DNA of 64,000 nucleotides from contig NZ_FOJA01000001.1 of assembly GCF_900110535.1 (NCBI RefSeq), forward strand, positions 930,001 to 994,000, in the 5' to 3' direction. Shown in pieces: positions 61,211 through 64,000 of this stretch; within the stretch, counting starts at the first letter, position 1, and each line of letters starts with the position of its first letter. Made by a program: the position numbers and the translations under genes. The notes beneath the pieces are model-generated. The model saw only the letters and a list, made by a program, of their open reading frames with translations, was not told the DNA's origin and ran no database searches. Origin of the DNA: Halobacterium jilantaiense (GTDB lineage: Archaea; Halobacteriota; Halobacteria; Halobacteriales; Halobacteriaceae).

Positions 61211-61759
61211 ATGAGTGTGCATATTGAATTCAAAGAGGAATTAGAAGGGCTCTCATCAGAGCTCAATATCTGGTCGCTGGCGGACATACGGATGCCCACC
61301 AGAGTCGAAATCAACGGTGACTGCGTCCCGCCGCAGGGCGAAATGAATCGTCCCGGGAAGTACAACGATTTGTACAGCATTTACATTGTCATAAAGAAGA
61401 TTACGGAGTTCCTATCGTCGAGCGAGGAAGTAACACGTTTCCTTCGGGCTCGCCGTCCGGTGGACGACGAGCTGCGATTCGAGAAACTCGACGAGTCCAG
61501 AGTGAGAATCGATTGGGGGTACCATCCACACTACGAGCACACGGAAGTCGTCGGCCGGGACGCCCTCGCTTCCGAGGTGCTCGCGACTGGCCGGGAGTAC
61601 ATCCAATTCGCCCGCGAAGTCGTCTTCCCATACGGCGAGGCGAACCCCGACTGGGCGGGCGAGTACGGCAAAATCTATCAACTCGACCAAGACAGAGAGT
61701 TCATCGACGAACTCGAAGCAGTACTCGACGAGTTTGAAGCCGCCGATACGCCAGAATGA
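61211..61759 (+). CDS. Tandem paralog 4 of the same family
   Basis: 182 residues. INGDCVPP (34-41), YNDLYSIYIVIKKITEFLSSSEE, LDESRVRIDWGYHPHYEHTEVV and LATGREYIQFAREVVFPYGEANPDWAGEYGKIYQLDQDREFIDELEAVLDEF. It aligns with paralog 3 nearly without gaps; the largest change is a basic stretch TRFLRARRPVDDELRF (about 75-90). ATG at 61211 chosen; the frame continues upstream into paralog 3 without family similarity. Overlaps paralog 5 by four bases (ATGA). Confidence 0.78.
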   Translation: MSVHIEFKEELEGLSSELNIWSLADIRMPTRVEINGDCVPPQGEMNRPGKYNDLYSIYIVIKKITEFLSSSEEVTRFLRARRPVDDELRFEKLDESRVRIDWGYHPHYEHTEVVGRDALASEVLATGREYIQFAREVVFPYGEANPDWAGEYGKIYQLDQDREFIDELEAVLDEFEAADTPE

Positions 61760-62337
61760 CCGCAGAATTTGAGTTGGACTTCATCACGGACGTGGAAGCG
61801 TACATTAAGCGAGTGAAGATGGCTGGTGGGGCAGGCGGATTCGGTTTGGAGACGGTTCCAGTGTCAGTCCGTGTCCACGGCGAGTACGTCCCCGAGGAAG
61901 GTTGGCACAAGCGAGCTCCTGAGGGATTCAATAATATCCTCTCGCTCTGGTCGTTAATCACCGAGAGTTCAGAGGTGCTGACCTCTGATATGGAAGACAA
62001 GCAGATTCACTACGGACCGATAATAGATAGCCACAAGGAAATGTTCGTCATCCTGACTGATTGCGAAAATGATGGAAAAGTGGGGCTTGAGTGGGGCGGC
62101 GCTGACGCCTTTGAGGCCGAACAGACAATCGATCGGGAGACGTTCGCCACCGAAATCCTGACTACCGGCGAGGAATTTGTGAAGTTTATTGAAACTGAGG
62201 TCATCCCGTACTGCGAGGATCACCCCAATACGCTTGGAGTTCGGGATATACGCATGTTCCTCCCGGATTTCAAGGAGCCCGTCGAGGACCTCGCGAATCA
62301 CCTGGGACGCCAGCCAGCCTGGCAGAACGACTCGTAA
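61756..62337 (+). CDS. Tandem paralog 5 of the same family (most diverged)
   Basis: 193 residues. VHGEYVPE (40-47), GFNNILSLWSLITESSEVLTSD (57-78), VGLEWGG and ILTTGEEFVKFIETEVIPYCEDHPN (134-158) show membership, but the core differs and an N-terminal segment AYIKRVKMAGGAGGFGLET is unique. The ATG overlaps the stop of paralog 4. The AT-richer island ends with this gene. Function unknown. Confidence 0.75.
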   Translation: MTAEFELDFITDVEAYIKRVKMAGGAGGFGLETVPVSVRVHGEYVPEEGWHKRAPEGFNNILSLWSLITESSEVLTSDMEDKQIHYGPIIDSHKEMFVILTDCENDGKVGLEWGGADAFEAEQTIDRETFATEILTTGEEFVKFIETEVIPYCEDHPNTLGVRDIRMFLPDFKEPVEDLANHLGRQPAWQNDS

Positions 62338-62382
62338 CCGGATTCGACCAATTCTAGCGTCGCCGTTCCTCCTCTGGCCCGG

Positions 62383-63885
62383 TCACTGCTCGCGGAGCGT
62401 CCCGCCACTGAGTCCTTCCCACTCGACCCGGTAGCCGAGCCGGGAGAAGACGGCGCTGGCGTCGTCGACGCCGTGGTCGGCGACGACCGCCTCGGCGTCG
62501 TCCTTCGAGAGCCCGGCGGCGAGGTCGGCGTCGATTGCGTCGAGCACGTCGGGACGGACGAGCGTGCGGCCAACGCGCTCGTGGTCGGGGAAGCCGACAT
62601 CCTCGATTGCGTCCTCGCTGACGCCGTGGCGGGCCGCGAGGTCGGCCAGCGTCACCGCGTCGTCGTCGGGGGCGAGTTCGGCTGGGAGGGTGCTGGCCTG
62701 CTCGGCGACGAGGTCGGCTTCGAGGTCGCGGAGCGCGTCCACGACGTCCTTGACCCGCACCGACCCGGAATACTCGACGACCCGGTGGTCGCGGGCCGCG
62801 ATTTCCTCGCCGACGCCCAGCGACTGGTCGACCGCGACGAGCAGCGTCTCGTCGGTCTGGTCGAGCTGGTCGAGTTTCTTCGCGACGTACTCGGGCGTCC
62901 AGAACCCCATAATCTCGAAGTAGACGCGGGCGTCGCCGTGGACGTACTCGAAGGCGAAGTCCGGCACCATCAGGCGCTCGCCGGCCGCGAGCACGTCGGG
63001 CTCGCGGACCAGCGTCCAGTCGAGGTCGAGGCTCTGGAAGCGCTGGGCGAACTCGCGCTCGACGCCGCTGTCGAACGACACCTCGGCCACGGGGTCGGCG
63101 TCGGGCACCGCGAGGTCGTCGTCGGTGAGGACGAGGTGGCGCTCCGTGCTGCGGTCGTCGACGGTCGCCTCGACCCGCCAGTCGGCGGTCTCGGCGACGG
63201 TCCGCAGCACGCGCGCGAACCGGGTGCCGTACCGGCGCGTGTGCCGGAAGACGGCGTCCGGCCCCGTCAGCACGACCTCGCGGCCCTCGTCGGTCGGGAC
63301 GACCTCGTACAGCAGGCCGAGGCGTTTGACCGCCGAGACCAGCCGCCGGGGGTCCGAGCACCGTACCCGGACCTCGGTGGCGTCGAACAGCGCCGTCTGG
63401 GCCAGCGAGAGGTTGTACTGCGCGACCAGGCTCGCGGGCGTCCAGCGGTCGGGGACCTCGACGAGCACCTCCCGGGTCTCGCGGTCGGCGTACAGCGCGT
63501 CGGCGAGGTCGTCCGGCGAGAGATCGCCGGGGAAGCGACCCGCGGCCTCGGCGAGCGCCGTCTCGCGCTTGTCCTCGCAGACGACGCCCACGTCTTCCGC
63601 GGCGTCGAAGGCCGTCCTGCGGGCGCGCTCCGGGTCGACCGGAGACTGGACTTCGAAGCGGGCGTCGCGCTCGACGAGGTGCGCGAACCCCCGGACGAGT
63701 TTGAAGTCCTCGGCCTCCCCTTCGAGGTCGCGAAGCGCGTCCCGCAGCGCGCCGCGCTCCTCGCCGACGTGGCCCTGGAACACGCCGAGCACGCGGCCGG
63801 CCAGCGCCTCGTCGTCCCCCGTTGCGAACTGGGGGTGGTAGCCGCCGCCCGCGCGGGACACTCGGAGGAGGTCCTTCGTGAGCAC
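62383..63885 (-). CDS. DUF790 / Bax1-type nuclease
   Basis: 500-residue protein of the archaeal Bax1 family, known as a nuclease that pairs with helicase XPB in nucleotide excision repair. The nuclease core is LMVPDFAFEYVHGDARVYFEIMGFWTPEYVAKKLDQL (about 322-358), a PD-x-E-type site. The N-terminal half includes VLTKDLLRVSRAGGGYHPQFA and the DRWTPASLVAQYNLSLAQTALFDATEV helix block. C-terminal helix-hairpin-like repeats follow (DLAARHGVSEDAIEDVGFP). GTG at 63885 chosen by family start. No xpb gene is visible in the window. Confidence 0.88.
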   Translation of the reverse strand: MLTKDLLRVSRAGGGYHPQFATGDDEALAGRVLGVFQGHVGEERGALRDALRDLEGEAEDFKLVRGFAHLVERDARFEVQSPVDPERARRTAFDAAEDVGVVCEDKRETALAEAAGRFPGDLSPDDLADALYADRETREVLVEVPDRWTPASLVAQYNLSLAQTALFDATEVRVRCSDPRRLVSAVKRLGLLYEVVPTDEGREVVLTGPDAVFRHTRRYGTRFARVLRTVAETADWRVEATVDDRSTERHLVLTDDDLAVPDADPVAEVSFDSGVEREFAQRFQSLDLDWTLVREPDVLAAGERLMVPDFAFEYVHGDARVYFEIMGFWTPEYVAKKLDQLDQTDETLLVAVDQSLGVGEEIAARDHRVVEYSGSVRVKDVVDALRDLEADLVAEQASTLPAELAPDDDAVTLADLAARHGVSEDAIEDVGFPDHERVGRTLVRPDVLDAIDADLAAGLSKDDAEAVVADHGVDDASAVFSRLGYRVEWEGLSGGTLREQ

Positions 63886-63955
63886 ACCGACAGTTGGCGA
63901 CCGGGCGTGAAAAGGATGGCAGAAGATACTTGCCACGCGCCCGGAATCTCCGGGT

Positions 63956-64000
63956 ATGAATCGGCGGACCCTGCTCGGGCGGGCGGCCGCGGCGGCGGGC
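63956..64000 (+). CDS. Start of a Tat-exported protein (cut by window edge)
   Basis: Fifteen codons are visible, MNRRTLLGRAAAAAG, a twin-arginine type start (N-R-R-T-L-L) leading into a hydrophobic segment. Haloarchaea export many lipoproteins this way. The product cannot be named from this piece. Confidence 0.55.
   Translation, partial: MNRRTLLGRAAAAAG

Noticed and set aside
59285-62337. Prophage or plasmid fragment
   Set aside because: No integrase, capsid, replication or partition gene; flanking genes are core and the island consists only of the five paralogs.

Overview
This window is chromosomal DNA from an extremely halophilic archaeon (class Halobacteria). The evidence is high GC with C/G at most third codon positions, acidic proteins, many GTG starts and ATGA/GTGA gene overlaps, TATA-box promoters about 25-30 bases before near-leaderless starts, and archaeal marker genes (aIF2-alpha, L44e, S27e, Nop10, PAN, PolB, Rad50/Mre11, SufBCD). 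A Halobacterium-like genus is plausible, but the sequence alone does not fix it. Most of the window is core chromosome; the accessory part is a GC-poorer island near the right end.

Layout. 0-10 kb: coaBC, then a nine-gene operon for a multisubunit Mrp-type Na+/H+ antiporter with three NuoL/M/N-like channel subunits, then a purine phosphoribosyltransferase. 10-16 kb: a DJ-1/PfpI protein, initiator tRNA-Met followed by an odd hairpin resembling the tRNA 3' end, a large YYY-domain (DUF2298) membrane protein and another membrane protein. 15.5-18 kb: the translation operon L44e-S27e-aIF2alpha-Nop10-PAC2, then a membrane-anchored J-domain protein. 18-26 kb: a phosphoesterase, a FAD oxidoreductase, threonine synthase and a TAXI-TRAP uptake system (binding protein, DUF1850 protein, fused permease). 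26-29 kb: a DtxR/MntR-type regulator overlapping a GDT1-family transporter, a LysE exporter, an HD protein and AlaX. 30-33 kb: a zinc-ribbon protein, CspA, a receiver-PAS-kinase and tRNA-Gln. 33-38 kb: an iron module (sufC-sufB-sufD, ferritin-like protein, DtxR regulator) with a DtxR-like palindrome at the predicted sufC start point, followed by two gene fragments joined head to head by an apparent deletion.

38-48 kb: PolB, four small haloarchaeal genes, Rad50-Mre11, a winged-helix regulator and the proteasomal ATPase PAN. 48-59 kb: a bactofilin-like protein, a CNNM-type transporter, a YchF-like GTPase, a methyltransferase, a UbiA prenyltransferase, an aminotransferase, a second PAC2 protein and an RNA m5C methyltransferase. 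59.3-62.3 kb: five tandem diverged paralogs of unknown function in AT-richer DNA; this is the best candidate for an undescribed system. The window ends with a Bax1-type (DUF790) nuclease and the start of a Tat-exported protein.

Functional themes are cation homeostasis (Mrp, GDT1/MntR, CNNM), iron homeostasis (suf/ferritin/DtxR), protein turnover (PAN plus two PAC2-family proteins) and DNA repair (PolB, Rad50/Mre11, Bax1). All calls rest on reading motifs by eye; no database search was run.
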